From the NCBI GenBank assembly GCA_964513655.1, contig CAZENQ010000002.1:1-64000 (forward strand): a stretch of DNA of 64,000 nt, read 5' to 3'. Below, piece by piece: positions 26,984-34,558 of this stretch (the first letter of the stretch is position 1; the number at the start of each line of letters is the position of its first letter). The position numbers were made by a program, and so were the translations under genes. Under the pieces are notes generated by a model. That model was not told where the DNA came from. It saw only the letters and a program-made list of their open reading frames with translations, and did no database searches. Source of the stretch: G020350405 sp964513655. GTDB lineage: Bacteria > Planctomycetota > Phycisphaerae > Sedimentisphaerales > Anaerobacaceae.

Positions 26984-27859
26984 TTAATTCAGCAGGCCGT
27001 AGTCTTTTAGTGTTTGCCTGAGTGCGGCTTTTTTGCTTTCGTCCATAGGCGTCATCGGCAGGCGCAGCTCTTCTGAGGCCATGTTCAGCATTGACACAGC
27101 CGCCTTGATGGGTATGGGATTGGTGGCCAGGCTGAGCATATTCTTACTCAGGGCGAAGAGCTTTTTGTGCCACTTAAGGGCTGAGGTAAAATCACCTTCG
27201 AGGATTAGGTCGGTCATTGCCTTTACATCGGCAGGGACAATGTTTGCTACGACGCTGATGACGCCCTTGCCGCCAACCGCGGCAAGCGGCAGGGTAAGGG
27301 AGTCATCGCCTGAAATAATGGTTATGTCGCATCTTGTAGCTATTTCACTGGCCTGGTCGAGGCTGCCGGTCGCCTCTTTGATTGCGACGACATTTTCAAT
27401 CTCAGCCAGCCGGGCGACGGTTTCGGGGTCGAGGCCTTTGCCGCCGCATCTGCCCGGTATGTTGTAAAGGACCATCGGCAGGTCAACCTCTTCGTCGATG
27501 GCTTTGAAGTGCTGGTAAAAGCCTTCCTGCGTGGGTTTGTTGTAATAGGGACAAACCTGCAGCGTGGCGTCTGCGCCGACCTTTTTTGAAAACGCGGTTA
27601 GTTCGATGGCCTCAGCTGTTGAATTTGAGCCGGCCCCGGCAATGACAGGGACCTGGCCGGCGACGGTCTTGACGACTCTTTCGATGACTTTTTTGTGCTC
27701 TTCGTGGCTTAGCGTGGGTGACTCGCCCGTTGTGCCGCAGGGAGCTATCGCATCTATGCCGTTTTCCAGTTGGAAGTCGATAAGCTCGTCGAGTGTTCGA
27801 AAATCAACTATGCCGTCGTTGAAAGGTGTAATAAGCGCCACCATTGCCCCTGTAAACAT
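26984..27859 (-). CDS. dapA: 4-hydroxy-tetrahydrodipicolinate synthase
   Basis: A 291-residue enzyme of the aldolase-like DHDPS family, which condenses pyruvate with aspartate semialdehyde in lysine/diaminopimelate synthesis. Visible family motifs are CGTTGESPTLSHEEHKKVIE (residues 41-60), CPYYNKPTQEGFYQHF (103-118), the tyrosine in VLYNIPGR (Tyr132) and the Schiff-base lysine in VVAIKEATGSLDQ (Lys161). Length is standard. It follows pdxJ by 49 bases across a heptad array and is probably co-transcribed with it. NanA-type lyases share the fold, but the GTTGES and KEATG context favours DapA. Confidence 0.93.
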   Translation of the reverse strand: MFTGAMVALITPFNDGIVDFRTLDELIDFQLENGIDAIAPCGTTGESPTLSHEEHKKVIERVVKTVAGQVPVIAGAGSNSTAEAIELTAFSKKVGADATLQVCPYYNKPTQEGFYQHFKAIDEEVDLPMVLYNIPGRCGGKGLDPETVARLAEIENVVAIKEATGSLDQASEIATRCDITIISGDDSLTLPLAAVGGKGVISVVANIVPADVKAMTDLILEGDFTSALKWHKKLFALSKNMLSLATNPIPIKAAVSMLNMASEELRLPMTPMDESKKAALRQTLKDYGLLN

Positions 27860-27890
27860 CTTAATCTCCTTATTTAGTGAATGGTATTTA

Positions 27891-27918
27891 GCAACTAATG
27901 ACTAAATACTAACGACTA
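27891..27918. repeat. Degenerate heptanucleotide array at the pdxJ/dapA junction
   Basis: Four consecutive 7-base units on the plus strand (GCAACTA, ATGACTA, AATACTA, ACGACTA) share the core ACTA at fixed phase. The array includes the pdxJ stop codon and runs toward dapA. The core differs from that of the other arrays but the period is the same. Confidence 0.78.
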
Positions 27919-28634
27919 AATTTGTCTATCAACGCTGTCATTTCAGCGGTTGCCTGTTGTATTCCGACGAAGACCGCTCTTGCTATTATACTGTGGCCGA
28001 TATTAAATTCGCAAAGGTCTTTAATTTGTGCTACCGGGCCGATATTGCGGTATGTTAGGCCGTGGCCCGCATGGACTGTCAAGTTATTTTCCATTGATAA
28101 GTCCCTTCCGGCGGTCAAATCTCTCAGTCTCCTTTGGATTGCCCTTTGACCTTTTGCGTTTGCGTACATACCGGTGTGCAGCTCGACAGCATCGCAGCCG
28201 GTCTGGGCCGAGGCTTCTATTTGTTCTTTGTCCGGTGCAATAAAGGTGCTGACCAATATCCCTTTCTTGTGCATTCTTCTGACAACCTGTGTAAGGCGTT
28301 TTTTTTGTTTGATGCAATCCAGGCCGCCTTCCGTGGTCAGCTCAGCTCTTTTTTCGGGGACCAGAGTTACCTGGTCGGGCACGATTCGTTCGGCGATTTT
28401 GACTATCGGCTCGGCCATGCACATTTCGAGATTCAGTTTGCAGGCGACGGTCTGTTTCAGGACCTCGACGTCGCGGTCGTTGATATGTCGGCGGTCCTGG
28501 CGAAGGTGGATGGTGATTCCGTTTGCGCCTGCGAGTTCGCACTGAGCGGCCGCCCAGACCGGGTCCGGCTCGTCAGTTCTCCGCGCCTGCCTTACGGTCG
28601 CGACATGGTCAATATTGACATTTAGCACAGCCAT
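27909..28634 (-). CDS. pdxJ: Pyridoxine 5'-phosphate synthase
   Basis: A 241-residue TIM-barrel enzyme that joins 1-deoxyxylulose 5-phosphate and 3-amino-2-oxopropyl phosphate to give pyridoxine 5'-phosphate. Diagnostic motifs are VNIDHVATVRQARRTDEPDP near the N-terminus, GANGITIHLRQDRRHINDRD, the glutamate in KLNLEMCMAEP, PDQVTLVPEKRAELTTEGGL and VHAGHGLTYRNIGPVAQI near the end. Length is typical. The last codons and the stop lie within a heptad array, and dapA follows on the same strand. Confidence 0.96.
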   Translation of the reverse strand: MAVLNVNIDHVATVRQARRTDEPDPVWAAAQCELAGANGITIHLRQDRRHINDRDVEVLKQTVACKLNLEMCMAEPIVKIAERIVPDQVTLVPEKRAELTTEGGLDCIKQKKRLTQVVRRMHKKGILVSTFIAPDKEQIEASAQTGCDAVELHTGMYANAKGQRAIQRRLRDLTAGRDLSMENNLTVHAGHGLTYRNIGPVAQIKDLCEFNIGHSIIARAVFVGIQQATAEMTALIDKFSR

Positions 28635-28680
28635 CGTGTTGCCCTTAAGCTTACATTTTGCATTATATATCAGCAGTTAT

Positions 28681-28708
28681 TTACATCAAGAGAATAAGAT
28701 TGTAAAAT
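28681..28708 (+). promoter_or_regulatory. Possible promoter of the cyclophilin-like/DsrE cluster
   Basis: TTACAT (28681-28686) and TAAAAT (28703-28708) are 16 bases apart, 63 bases before the chosen start of the first gene. The -35 match is moderate. Confidence 0.42.
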
Positions 28709-28770
28709 ATTCCCAAGAAAGACAAGGAGAAATTTAGTATAGTCTACCCATGGAAAGGGGGTGTGGAAAG

Positions 28771-29145
28771 ATGCCCAAGGCAATAAAGATAACAGCGGGG
28801 CAGGTTCAGGTCGATGCCGAATTAAATGATAACCCGACGGCAAAGGCGGTAGTGCAGGAACTTCCAATCAAGGGGGCAGCAAATCGCTGGGGCGGTGAGA
28901 TATATTTTGCGATTCCGGTAACAGCTGAGCTCGAGGAGGACTCTCGCGAAGTTCTCGAGGCGGGCGAGCTGGGATACTGGCCTACCGGTAAGGCATTTTG
29001 CATCTTCTTTGGGCCAACTCCCGCATCGGAAGGCGATGAAATTAGAGCGGCCTCAGACGTAAATATTCTCGGAAAAATCAAAAGCGACATTTCTGGATTG
29101 TGGAACGTTCCTGATGGAGCGGACGTAATTATTGAAGCGGATTGA
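28771..29145 (+). CDS. Cyclophilin-like domain protein (TM1367/DUF3830-like)
   Basis: A 124-residue soluble protein. The pattern AIKITAGQVQVDAELNDNPT, then KAVVQELPIKGAANRWGGEI, YFAIPV and ELGYWPTGKAFCIFFGPTPA resembles the small cyclophilin-like beta-barrel family typified by TM1367. These proteins keep the barrel, but peptidyl-prolyl isomerase activity is not established. ATG 28771 was preferred over 28750 because AAAGGGGG lies ten bases before it and the family starts at about this point. The exported DsrE-like gene follows after 27 bases. Confidence 0.75.
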   Translation: MPKAIKITAGQVQVDAELNDNPTAKAVVQELPIKGAANRWGGEIYFAIPVTAELEEDSREVLEAGELGYWPTGKAFCIFFGPTPASEGDEIRAASDVNILGKIKSDISGLWNVPDGADVIIEAD

Positions 29146-29172
29146 CAATTTTTTGTTTGGAGGATTAGTAAA

Positions 29173-29610
29173 ATGAAAAGCCATAATTTAGTTTTGCTTG
29201 TAGCAGTCCTGTTGGTTGCTGTGCTGGTTGGGCAGTCGTTTGTGAAGGGTGGCAGCGGTGACTGCCCGGCCCCTGCGAGTAAGCTGGGTGTGTTGTGGAC
29301 AAGCGGCGATGCGGAGGTTGCACATAAGGTGTGCTTTATGTATACGCACAACGCGAAGAAGCAGAAGTGGTTCGATGAAGTTTTGCTGATAGTCTGGGGG
29401 CCTTCATCGCGTCTTTTGGCCGGGGACAAGGAGTTGGCGGCCAAAGTAAAGCAGATGATGGCCAATGGCGTCGTTGTCCAGGCACGCAAGGCATGTGCCG
29501 ATTTGTACGGGGTTGCGGATGATTTGAGCGAGCTGGGTATTGAAGTTAAATATATGGGACAGCCGCTTTCGGAGATGCTTAAGACCGACTGGAAGGTGCT
29601 TACATTTTAA
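29173..29610 (+). CDS. Exported DsrE-like protein
   Basis: A 145-residue protein with an N-terminal hydrophobic signal or anchor (NLVLLVAVLLVAVLVGQSFV) and a DsrE/DsrF-like fold: LGVLWTSGDAEVAHKVCFMY, WFDEVLLIVWGPSSRLLAGD, VQARKACADLYGVADDLSEL and GIEVKYMGQPLSEMLK. DsrE-family proteins carry sulfur or are redox-linked. The cysteine in ARKACADLYG sits where some family members have the active cysteine, but a sulfur-transfer role outside the cytoplasm is speculative. GGAGG precedes the ATG. The next gene encodes a Cys-rich membrane protein, which supports a thiol or sulfur theme. Confidence 0.78.
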   Translation: MKSHNLVLLVAVLLVAVLVGQSFVKGGSGDCPAPASKLGVLWTSGDAEVAHKVCFMYTHNAKKQKWFDEVLLIVWGPSSRLLAGDKELAAKVKQMMANGVVVQARKACADLYGVADDLSELGIEVKYMGQPLSEMLKTDWKVLTF

Positions 29611-29749
29611 AAACGTTTATTTCTTGCCAAATGGAGGAGCAGAGGCTAAAATGGGGAAGAAGTGAACGAATGTTTTGAGAATACGTATTGATAAGCCGAC
29701 ATTGTTGTTTTGGAAGAATGTGTAAAAATGTTAGTTTTGAGGAAATGAT

Positions 29750-30190
29750 ATGGAAACACATGAAGGAATGGGACAACAGGGTCAAGACACCTGTGGCCCA
29801 ACAGAGGCAAGTGGTGGTGATTGTTGTTCCTCCGGCTCCGGTGGTGGAAAAAGTTGGAAGACGGCGATATTTGTTCTTGTAGTGTTGGCGGCCGGTGCGG
29901 TTGGGGCACACTCGGTCCTGACGAATGGCAAGGCGGCCGGGCCATGTGGCATTGTCTGTTCGCCGGACAGGGTCGCTGCGAACAATCCGGCATGCACCGT
30001 CGAGAAAAAAGTGTGCACAAAAGAGGCGGCACCTGCGTCGGAAAACAAGACCTGCGAAAAGGTTAAGCAGTGCATAAAGGAAACTCAGTGCACGCAGAGT
30101 AAGCAGACGAGTAATTGTCCGCTGAGCAATCAGGACAAGCCCGTTTCGGGTTGCTGTCCCAAGACTGCGGCCAACGCAGGGAATGAATAG
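29750..30190 (+). CDS. Cys-rich single-pass membrane protein, unknown
   Basis: A 146-residue protein not recognised as a known family. A Gly/Ser/Cys-rich N-terminus (DTCGPTEASGGDCCSSGSGG) is followed by one membrane segment (TAIFVLVVLAAGAVGAHSVL, about residues 37-56) and a Lys/Cys-rich tail with about ten spaced cysteines (PCGIVC, KVCTKE, KTCEKVKQC, CCPKT). GAGGAA lies six bases before the ATG. The cysteine spacing could support metal binding or disulfides outside the membrane. It follows the DsrE-like gene and is closed by a terminator, so the three genes from 28771 form one plausible unit. Confidence 0.72.
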   Translation: METHEGMGQQGQDTCGPTEASGGDCCSSGSGGGKSWKTAIFVLVVLAAGAVGAHSVLTNGKAAGPCGIVCSPDRVAANNPACTVEKKVCTKEAAPASENKTCEKVKQCIKETQCTQSKQTSNCPLSNQDKPVSGCCPKTAANAGNE

Positions 30191-30216
30191 CGTAGTAGTG
30201 GATAAGAGAGGTTTTC

Positions 30217-30250
30217 GAAGCCGGTGGTTGCTGCTGCCGGCTTCTTTTTT
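30217..30250 (+). terminator. Rho-independent terminator after the Cys-rich protein gene
   Basis: An 8-base-pair stem (GAAGCCGG with CCGGCTTC) and 12-base loop, followed by six T, 27 bases after the stop codon. Confidence 0.88.
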
Positions 30251-30366
30251 AATTGGGGTGGTGACGCGGGGGGTAACTGGGATAGTGGCTGTAAATTAAG
30301 TAAAGATTGTTCCTAATTCGAATTCCATTGCGATGAGACATGCCTTTTGTCCGGCCAATCTATTTC

Positions 30367-30395
30367 TTGCTAAATGCTGTTTTTTCGGTTATATA
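30367..30395 (+). promoter_or_regulatory. Possible promoter of the phosphatidyltransferase/ribBA operon
   Basis: TTGCTA (30367-30372) and TATATA (30390-30395) are 17 bases apart, 34 bases before the chosen start. No FMN riboswitch was recognised before or inside the unit. Confidence 0.42.
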
Positions 30396-30428
30396 GTTGT
30401 GTGCGGTGTATAGTGTAAAGGTGTGTCT

Positions 30429-31046
30429 ATGAAGTTGAACTGGGCCAATCGGATTACAATTATTCGCATACTGCTGATAGTTCCCTTTGTAAGTTGCATG
30501 CTTAAGGCAAATGATGCTGCGCTGAGTGAGGCGCTGCGCGACATGATGCGGTATTTTTCGATTGCTGTCTTTTTGGTCATGGCCATTAGTGACGGGATTG
30601 ACGGGTATCTGGCCCGCAGGAACGGAGAAACTACGAAGCTCGGCTCATTTCTTGACCCGATGGCTGACAAACTGCTTATGACGTGTGCATGCGTACTGCT
30701 GGCTATGCCTCGGGGTGGCGTGGCTGGTTTTCACCTGCCGCCGACGGTAGCGGTTTTGATAATCGGCAAAGACCTTTTTTTGTTAATCGGTTTTCTTATT
30801 ATTTATTTTATCACTTTTCAGGTTCGTGTCGTTCCCGTGCTGATTGGCAAGATTGCAACAACTCTGCAGCTCTCGATGGTGGCGGGGATTCTGCTGGCAC
30901 CCGATATTTCGCGTTTTTTACCCGGCTGGATATGGTTCCTGCGTATCGTCTGGTGGTCGGCAGCGGGAACGGCAATTTTGGCGACCCTTATTTACATTCG
31001 CAACGGAAGTCGTTATGTTGAAGAGTACGAGCAGGCAAATTCCTGA
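30429..31046 (+). CDS. CDP-alcohol phosphatidyltransferase (PgsA-like)
   Basis: A 205-residue membrane enzyme that transfers a phosphatidyl group from CDP-diacylglycerol to an alcohol; the PgsA type makes phosphatidylglycerol phosphate. The catalytic signature is DGIDGYLARRNGETTKLGSF followed by LDPMADK, matching DGxxAR-x8-GxxxDxxxD. Four to six membrane helices surround it. The N-terminus NWANRITIIRILLIVPFV is like PgsA. The ATG at 30429 follows AAGG at seven bases and was preferred to the GTG at 30423. Acceptor specificity (glycerol phosphate, inositol phosphate or other) cannot be read from the sequence. ribBA follows after 20 bases. Confidence 0.9.
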   Translation: MKLNWANRITIIRILLIVPFVSCMLKANDAALSEALRDMMRYFSIAVFLVMAISDGIDGYLARRNGETTKLGSFLDPMADKLLMTCACVLLAMPRGGVAGFHLPPTVAVLIIGKDLFLLIGFLIIYFITFQVRVVPVLIGKIATTLQLSMVAGILLAPDISRFLPGWIWFLRIVWWSAAGTAILATLIYIRNGSRYVEEYEQANS

Positions 31047-31066
31047 CTATTGCGAGATATGGAAAT

Positions 31067-32308
31067 ATGACGGTGGGGTTTAGCGAAATACCGGAGGTTC
31101 TCGAAGAGCTTAGGCAGGGCAGGATGATTGTCCTTGTTGATGCTCAGGACCGTGAGAACGAAGGTGATTTGGTCTGCGCGGCGGAGAAGGTAACGCCGGA
31201 GGTAATCAACTTTATGGCCAAGTACGGTCGCGGTCTTATTTGTCTTCCGTTGACGGCTGAGAAGTGCGATTCGCTTGGTCTGTATCCGCAGACGGTCGAG
31301 AACACGGCCCGGTTTGAGACGGCGTTCACGGTCAGTATAGACGCGGCTGAGGGGATAAGTACGGGTATCAGCGCCGCCGACAGGGCTCGGACGGTCCAGG
31401 CTGCAATTGCCGAGGGCTCAAAAGCCGGTGACCTTGTCCGGCCGGGGCATATATTTCCACTGCGAGCGCGTGATGGCGGAGTGCTAGTTCGGGCCGGACA
31501 GACCGAAGGGGCGGTTGATTTGGCGCGGTTGGGCGGATTAAAGCCCGCGGGCGTGATATGTGAAATTATGAACGAAGACGGCTCGATGGCGCGTGTGCCC
31601 CAGTTGTTAAAATTCTGCGAGAAGCATAATCTTAAGATTGCTTCGATAACCAAGCTGATAGAATACCGCTTGCAGCGTGAGAGCCAGATAAAGCGCCTTG
31701 AGCACGTAACTTTACCCACCGACTATGGGGAATTTAAGCTGATTGCCTATGAGAGCATAACTTCTGCTGAGCCGCACCTGGCATTGTGCAAGGGTGGTGT
31801 TGGCGAGCTCGACGAGAGCGGCGAAGTTATCGAGCAGGGCGAGCCGGTATTGGTCAGGGTGCATTCGGAATGTATGACGGGGGATTTGTTTCATTCGCAG
31901 AGATGTGAATGCGGTTATCAGTTGATAGCTGCAATGGAGATGATGGAAAGAGCCGGCAAAGGCGCACTAATTTATCTCCGGCAGGAAGGCAGAGGCATCG
32001 GGCTTACCAACAAACTGCGGGCTTACAAGCTTCAGGAAGAGGGACTTGATACGGTTGAGGCCAATATTAAATTAGGCTTTGTGGCCGACAGGCGAGACTA
32101 TGGGATCGGCGCTCAGATATGCCGTGATTTAGGGCTGCGTAAAATACGGATATTGACCAATAATCCGAAGAAGATAAGTCGGCTTGAGGTTTACGGGATA
32201 AAGATTGTTGAGCAGATAGCGCTGAAGGCCGAGCCGGGCAAGCACAATATTGATTATTTGCGGGCGAAAAAATACCGTTTTGGTCATATACTCGATGAGG
32301 ATTTATAG
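31067..32308 (+). CDS. ribBA: Bifunctional DHBP synthase / GTP cyclohydrolase II
   Basis: A 413-residue riboflavin-pathway enzyme with two domains. The N-terminal half (about 1-205) is 3,4-dihydroxy-2-butanone 4-phosphate synthase: DAQDRENEGDLVCAAEKVTP, KYGRGLICLPLT and VRPGHIFPLRARDGGVL. The C-terminal half is GTP cyclohydrolase II with the zinc motif SECMTGDLFHSQRCECGYQL (three cysteines), YLRQEGRGIGLTNKLRAYKL and ILTNNPKKISRLEVYGI. Both catalytic sets look intact, so one protein supplies both precursors of the lumazine ring. The lipoprotein gene starts three bases after its stop. Confidence 0.97.
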   Translation: MTVGFSEIPEVLEELRQGRMIVLVDAQDRENEGDLVCAAEKVTPEVINFMAKYGRGLICLPLTAEKCDSLGLYPQTVENTARFETAFTVSIDAAEGISTGISAADRARTVQAAIAEGSKAGDLVRPGHIFPLRARDGGVLVRAGQTEGAVDLARLGGLKPAGVICEIMNEDGSMARVPQLLKFCEKHNLKIASITKLIEYRLQRESQIKRLEHVTLPTDYGEFKLIAYESITSAEPHLALCKGGVGELDESGEVIEQGEPVLVRVHSECMTGDLFHSQRCECGYQLIAAMEMMERAGKGALIYLRQEGRGIGLTNKLRAYKLQEEGLDTVEANIKLGFVADRRDYGIGAQICRDLGLRKIRILTNNPKKISRLEVYGIKIVEQIALKAEPGKHNIDYLRAKKYRFGHILDEDL

Positions 32309-32311
32309 TTC

Positions 32312-32833
32312 ATGAAGGCCGTTGGCGCCGTATGGATATTGCTTGTTTTATTTCTCACAGTGGCCGGCTGTGAATCCCCACAAACGACTGCTGACTCGGC
32401 GCTGCGGACTGACAGCGCCTCACAGGAGGTTTCTGTTTATGCTGGTTATACGCCGGTGAAGTTCGATATCCTGCCGTTGACCGAATTGGTTGGTGGCAGC
32501 GAGAAGGTAAAGGCATCAGCAATAAAGGTCTATGTGGGCCTGCTCGATGGATTTGATTGTCAAATGAAATCACCGGCAGTGTTCAGGTTTGAGTTATACA
32601 AGAAGGTCGAGCGTTCGGCTGAGCCAAAGGGCAAGAGAATCACTATTTGGCCGGACATCGATTTGACTGAGCCGGGCGAAAATAACGCATACTGGCGGGA
32701 TTTTCTGAGGGCTTACGAATTCATTTTGGATTTCGAACCCACAGGCAGGCCGAGCTATATATTGCAAGTGACTTGTTTGTGCCCGGAGGGCAAGCGGCTT
32801 TCGGCTGAGTTCGCACTCGAAGACGCAAAATGA
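32312..32833 (+). CDS. Lipoprotein, unknown
   Basis: A 173-residue protein with a lipoprotein signal peptide ending in the lipobox TVAGC. The mature part (YAGYTPVKFDILPLTELVGG, then AIKVYVGLLDGFDCQMKSP, ending with a beta-rich segment YILQVTCLCPEGKRLSAEFA) does not match a family I recognise. It starts three bases after ribBA and is likely co-translated with it, though no role in riboflavin synthesis is implied. Typical small Planctomycete lipoproteins of unknown function look like this. Confidence 0.8.
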   Translation: MKAVGAVWILLVLFLTVAGCESPQTTADSALRTDSASQEVSVYAGYTPVKFDILPLTELVGGSEKVKASAIKVYVGLLDGFDCQMKSPAVFRFELYKKVERSAEPKGKRITIWPDIDLTEPGENNAYWRDFLRAYEFILDFEPTGRPSYILQVTCLCPEGKRLSAEFALEDAK

Positions 32834-32883
32834 TTTGTTTTGGCTTCATGGGTCATCTTTATAATCCTGTGTTTAATAAACGT

Positions 32884-33018
32884 TTAATTACGTTTGGGCT
32901 GTTGTGAAACTGGTCCGTCTGGAAGACGCCGGAGGCGGACGAGATTGGGTTCGTGTTGGCCGGGTCTGCCAGATTGTTCATTTTCGTAATCCTTTGTTAA
33001 AGCTGAGTTTATGTTCAT
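32884..33018 (-). CDS. Tiny ORF overlapping the STGPRTPEGKARSS ORF, repeat-family type
   Basis: A 44-codon ORF whose ATG overlaps the TGA stop of the ORF at 33015-33179 (ATGA). It begins MNINSALTKDYENEQSGRPG and continues QHEPNLVRLRRLPDGP. From memory, short ORFs starting MNxNxxLTKDYEN occur in many Phycisphaerae intergenic regions as part of a repetitive family. Whether it is translated or is only the read-out of a repeat is unclear. No membrane or signal segment is present. Confidence 0.35.
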   Translation of the reverse strand: MNINSALTKDYENEQSGRPGQHEPNLVRLRRLPDGPVSQQPKRN

Positions 33019-33179
33019 TTTTGCCTTTCGAAAATTGGTTTCGTTTTACATTTTTTGGTTCTTGGTTCGGAGTGCTTGATGGCGTTCTGTGAGGAGCGGG
33101 CCTTGCCCTCCGGTGTGCGGGGGCCTGTTGATTTTTTGGCGTTACGGCGGTTTGCAGTTATTTGTGCCTGTGTTGCCAT
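33015..33179 (-). CDS. 54-residue protein with STGPRTPEGKARSS motif
   Basis: A short ORF with a good ribosome site (AAAGGA seven bases before the ATG). Its sequence begins MATQAQITANRRNAKKSTGP and continues RTPEGKARSSQNAIKH. This basic motif is, to my knowledge, the N-terminal part of a widespread family of uncharacterised bacterial proteins that normally run on for 100 or more residues after NALKHGL. Here it ends early with SEPRTKKCKTKPIFERQK, a tail of the KTKPIxERQK type that I associate with repeat-derived Phycisphaerae ORFs. It may be a truncated member or a gene carried by a repeat unit. Confidence 0.62.
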   Translation of the reverse strand: MATQAQITANRRNAKKSTGPRTPEGKARSSQNAIKHSEPRTKKCKTKPIFERQK

Positions 33180-33201
33180 GATAAGTTCCTTTCTTACTGT
33201 T

Positions 33202-33229
33202 AAATGGTAATTGGTTACTGGTTATCTGA
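33202..33229. repeat. Degenerate heptanucleotide array
   Basis: Units AAATGGT, AATTGGT, TACTGGT and the diverged TATCTGA follow one another at period 7, 22 bases upstream of the STGPRTPEGKARSS ORF start. Confidence 0.75.
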
Positions 33230-33408
33230 CATTGACGCGGACGTACGGAGGGTCCGCTCATTAGTAGAGGAGGGTGCGCAAATGCGGCGAAATTTCGCGG
33301 ATTTTCGATTAGTCAGAATTTGTAAGTGTTTGTGTGATAAGGAGTAAAAATTTTTAAGAAAATTGGTGGCCGGGGTTAAACCTCCTGCGGATTTGATTGA
33401 AAATGAGC

Positions 33409-33436
33409 GGTTGCGGGTTGCGAGTTGCGAGTTAAA
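33409..33436. repeat. Degenerate heptanucleotide array
   Basis: Units GGTTGCG, GGTTGCG, AGTTGCG and AGTTAAA follow one another at period 7. The core GTTGCG differs from that of the array 200 bases away. Confidence 0.78.
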
Positions 33437-33528
33437 AGAAAGTGGGTCTCCTGCTGTTGGGTCAGGGCAGATTTTTTTCTGGGAATGGTGTGTTTGTAAA
33501 GGCTTGTGAATAAGGAGGTTATGCGTCT

Positions 33529-33540
33529 GGGGGGGGGGGG
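33529..33540. repeat. Homopolymer of twelve G
   Basis: Twelve consecutive G about 190 bases before the pseudopilin-like start and upstream of its possible promoter. Such tracts are prone to slippage and to sequencing error. Confidence 0.9.
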
Positions 33541-33572
33541 ATGCACTACCCCTCCCTCGGCGAGAAAAGTGC

Positions 33573-33602
33573 TTGACATTTGGGCGGCTAATCGGGTAAA
33601 TT
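33573..33602 (+). promoter_or_regulatory. Possible promoter of the pseudopilin-like gene
   Basis: TTGACA (33573-33578) and TAAATT (33597-33602) are 18 bases apart. A leader of about 120 bases would precede the chosen start at 33728, or the in-frame ATG-type start at 33626 would have a short leader. Confidence 0.45.
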
Positions 33603-33727
33603 AAAAGTCTAGGAGCATAGAGAAGGTGTGTATTATGCTTGCAGAAGAGCGAAACTTGCTGGGAGACAGTTGGGGGCGCCCCTGGCAAACAGGTCTTGAG
33701 GTGTTGGCAGAAGTGAGAAGGACGGTT

Positions 33728-34558
33728 ATGAGCAGACGCCGGGGGTTTACATTAGTAGAGCTATTGGTAGTGATAGCGATTATAGCTCTGTTGATGTCGA
33801 TACTGATGCCGGCGCTGGCGCGGGTGAGAGAACAAGCCAAAAATGCACTGTGCCAGTCGAACCTGAAGCAATGGGGCACGATTTGTGTGATGTATACGGG
33901 TGACAACGAGGGCTCTTTCCCATTAGGCTGGTGTAATGCATGTGCGGCGGACCACTACTGGTTTGAGGTTATGCGGACTTATTACGGTAATCAGGGCGAT
34001 ATTCGGTGCTGTCCGGTCGCCACGAAACCCGCATCGGAAGCGGGCGGGGCTTATGGTAACAACCTCGGTCCACGTTACGCCTGGGGGATATTTCCGGGCG
34101 AGGTCGGCGAGCCGTCATCTTGGTGGCCGGTTGTGATAGCGGGAGATTACGGCAGCTACGGGCTGCAGGGCTACTGCGCTAATCCGCTGCCGAATACGAC
34201 ACCTGATGTCAAGGAGGGGAATTTCTGGAGGACTATGACGGTCAGAGGTGCGGCGAATGTGCCTATGTTCTGCGGTGACCAGTGGCTTGCAGGTCGGCCG
34301 CATTATGAGAGTGAACCTCCTGAATACGAGGACCAGCCGTGGAATAGCGGCAGCGGGATGGTTCGTCTATGTCCCAACCGGCATCATGGTTATGTGAACC
34401 AGGTTTTCTTAGACTGCTCGGTTCAGCACGTAGGTCTTAAGCAGCTGTGGACACTGAAGTGGCATCGGAGGTTTATTACCGATGGTCCGTGGACGCTGGC
34501 CGGCCGCGTCACGAAGGTGGACTGGCCGGCCTGGATGAGGAATTTTAAGGATTACTGA
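33728..34558 (+). CDS. Type II pseudopilin-like protein (prepilin N-terminus, DUF1559-like)
   Basis: A 276-residue protein with the class III/type IV prepilin N-terminus RRRGFTLVELLVVIAIIALL, including the G-F cleavage site and Glu5, then LMPALARVREQAKNALCQSN and LKQWG. This signature is typical of the very large family of Planctomycete prepilin-like secreted proteins. The body contains Trp- and Cys-rich stretches (FPLGWCNACAADHYWFEVM) and a C-terminal CPNRHHGYVNQVFLDCSVQH that is common in this group. ATG 33728 was chosen because AAGGA precedes it and the leader peptide is short; the open frame extends upstream to 33626. No prepilin peptidase gene is nearby. Its role in a type II system or filament is inferred. 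Confidence 0.88.
   Translation: MSRRRGFTLVELLVVIAIIALLMSILMPALARVREQAKNALCQSNLKQWGTICVMYTGDNEGSFPLGWCNACAADHYWFEVMRTYYGNQGDIRCCPVATKPASEAGGAYGNNLGPRYAWGIFPGEVGEPSSWWPVVIAGDYGSYGLQGYCANPLPNTTPDVKEGNFWRTMTVRGAANVPMFCGDQWLAGRPHYESEPPEYEDQPWNSGSGMVRLCPNRHHGYVNQVFLDCSVQHVGLKQLWTLKWHRRFITDGPWTLAGRVTKVDWPAWMRNFKDY

Larger units (their letters stand above)
33180..33572. other. Non-coding stretch with two heptad arrays and a G12 tract
   Basis: No gene is supported. The region holds heptad arrays at 33202-33229 and 33409-33436, a run of twelve G at 33529-33540 and, just after it, a possible promoter for the pseudopilin-like gene. The density of simple-sequence features is higher than in any other gap of the window. 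Confidence 0.5.

Noticed and set aside
33215..33688. A 157-codon minus-strand ORF in the gap before the pseudopilin-like gene
   Set aside because: It is rich in Ser/Thr/Arg/His because it reads through the heptad array, the G12 tract and the pseudopilin promoter. It has no recognisable domain.
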